Below the pieces are notes generated by a model that ran no database searches, had not been told where the DNA came from, and was given only the letters and a program-made list of their open reading frames with translations. Below are positions 63,119 to 64,000 of a stretch of DNA of 64,000 nt, in pieces (the first letter of the stretch is position 1; every line of letters begins with the position of its first letter). Origin of the DNA: Actinomadura rudentiformis (GTDB taxonomy: Bacteria; Actinomycetota; Actinomycetes; Streptosporangiales; Streptosporangiaceae); the NCBI RefSeq assembly GCF_008923185.1, contig NZ_WBMT01000026.1, forward strand, positions 116,921-180,920, written 5' to 3'. Position numbers and translations under genes: made by a program.

Positions 63119-64000
63119 CCTGGCAGGTCGAAGGCTTCACCGAACTCCGTGAGCTGGGCAGGGGCGGCCAGGGCAGGGTGGTGCTCGCCCGGCACGACAC
63201 CGCGGGCACGCCGGTCGCGATCAAGTACCTGGACCGGCGGGCGGGCGATCAGCGGGAGCTGGAACGGCTGCGCGGCGAGGCCGTGATGCTCGGCCGGGTC
63301 ACCGATCCGCACGTGGTCCGGCTCTACCGCTTCGTCATGAACGACTCCGGCGCCGCCCTGGTGATGGAGGCGGTGAACGGGGTCTCGCTGCGGGAGATCC
63401 TCAAGGAACACCAGGCCCTGGAGCCCGAGGCGGCGCTGAGCGTCCTCAAGGGCTCCCTGCTGGGGCTCGCGGCGGCCCACGGCGTTGGAGTCGTCCACCG
63501 CGACTACAAGCCTGCGAACGTCGTCGTCCAGCCGGACGGCCTCAGCAAGCTCATCGACTTCGGGATCGCGGCGTCGGCGGGAGACGGCGCGACGGGCGGC
63601 ACGCCCGCCTACATGGCGCCCGAGCAGTGGCGCGGCGGGACCGCGACACCGGCCACCGACGTCTATGCCGCGACGTGCGTGTTCTTCGAGTGCGTCACGG
63701 GCCGCCGGCCCTATCTCGGGGAGGGGCTCGCCACCCAGCACCGGGAGGCGCCGATCCCCGTGGAGGACGTCCCGGATGGGCTGCGCGGACTGCTGGCCAG
63801 GGGCATGGCCAAAACGCCGGAGGAGCGCCCGCCGGGCGCCGCGGCGTTCCTGAGTGAGCTGGAGGCGGCCGCGAACGCCGCGTACGGTCCCGGCTGGGAG
63901 GGCCGGGGCATCCGGGCCCTCGCGGTGGCCGCCGTCGCGCTGGCGGCGCTCCTGCCGCTGAGCGCGGCCGTCCTCGGTTCCGGTGCGGCGGGCGGCGCCG
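63115..64000 (+). CDS. Ser/Thr protein kinase (3' end beyond window)
   Basis: At least 295 codons of a PknB-type kinase. LGRGGQGRVVLA (glycine loop), VAIKYLD (catalytic Lys), VHRDYKPANVVV, LIDFGIA and GTPAYMAPEQWRGG are present, so it is catalytically complete. The HRDYKP replaces the usual HRDLKP. A hydrophobic segment begins near residue 265 (ALAVAAVALAALLPLSAAVL). The extracellular domain lies outside the window. GTG start overlaps the lipoprotein stop. Confidence 0.9.
   Translation, partial: MTWQVEGFTELRELGRGGQGRVVLARHDTAGTPVAIKYLDRRAGDQRELERLRGEAVMLGRVTDPHVVRLYRFVMNDSGAALVMEAVNGVSLREILKEHQALEPEAALSVLKGSLLGLAAAHGVGVVHRDYKPANVVVQPDGLSKLIDFGIAASAGDGATGGTPAYMAPEQWRGGTATPATDVYAATCVFFECVTGRRPYLGEGLATQHREAPIPVEDVPDGLRGLLARGMAKTPEERPPGAAAFLSELEAAANAAYGPGWEGRGIRALAVAAVALAALLPLSAAVLGSGAAGGA

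Noticed and set aside
1..64000. Biosynthetic gene cluster, prophage or integrated element
   Set aside because: No synthase, integrase, transposase or phage structural gene is visible. The glycosyltransferase and oxygenase-like genes are scattered among housekeeping genes.

Overview
The window is chromosomal DNA from a high-GC actinomycete. The evidence is very GC-rich third codon positions, frequent GTG starts, start-codon-adjacent TAnnnT boxes, and a gene order matching the mycobacterial dapD/dapE - tagA - DUF3117 - sigE - htrA - tatB - mrp region. A filamentous Streptosporangiales-type genus is my best guess from gene content; no species can be named. I saw no rRNA, tRNA, insertion sequence, prophage or CRISPR array.

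Layout. 0-12 kb: accessory metabolism and regulation (acyl-CoA dehydrogenase with a divergent MerR-like gene, secreted esterase, TetR/dienelactone hydrolase pair, lipoprotein exo-beta-glucosaminidase, DM13 protein, MerR with a membrane partner, SCO6745-type protein behind two palindromic operators). 12-25.7 kb: lysine/diaminopimelate genes dapD and dapE, a TetR/MFS efflux pair, a polysaccharide deacetylase-glycosyltransferase fusion, two LOG-type genes, a PhoX-like phosphatase behind a PHO box, and an overlapping trio of a DivIVA-like repeat protein, an SRPBCC protein and tagA. 26-31.8 kb: a mannosyltransferase pair (GT87 and PimB-type) coupled to a two-component system, then a PaaX/enoyl-CoA hydratase pair. 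31.9-46 kb: conserved core with DUF3117, leucyl aminopeptidase, an orphan RskA-type anti-sigma factor, O-methyltransferase divergent from sigE-rseA-rseB-htrA-tatB, then mrp, MarR, DUF1003 and an MgtE-like CBS protein. 45.6-47.2 kb: an ECF41 sigma factor and its carboxymuconolactone decarboxylase target. 47-64 kb: lyase, CPBP protease, two Ser/Thr kinases, Nudix, PHP, metallo-beta-lactamase fold, RecB-type nuclease, DUF2236, hydrolases and a DEAD-box helicase.

How the genes fit together. The central theme is envelope stress and envelope building. SigE, its zinc anti-sigma RseA, an RseB-like sensor and the membrane protease HtrA form one transcription unit, with an ECF-type promoter ahead of sigE. 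PimB, the deacetylase-glycosyltransferase, TatB and the CPBP protease also act at the membrane.

The most unusual signals are at the DNA level: a recurring TAnnnT box 6-8 nt before start codons (likely leaderless mRNAs), a six-codon leaderless ORF overlapping the htrA start, apparent CTG or ATC starts behind good Shine-Dalgarno sequences, short tandem duplications that often span a stop codon, and several clear operators (PHO box, ECF41 promoter, an operator inside the MFS promoter spacer). All functional calls come from reading motifs by eye; no database search was run.
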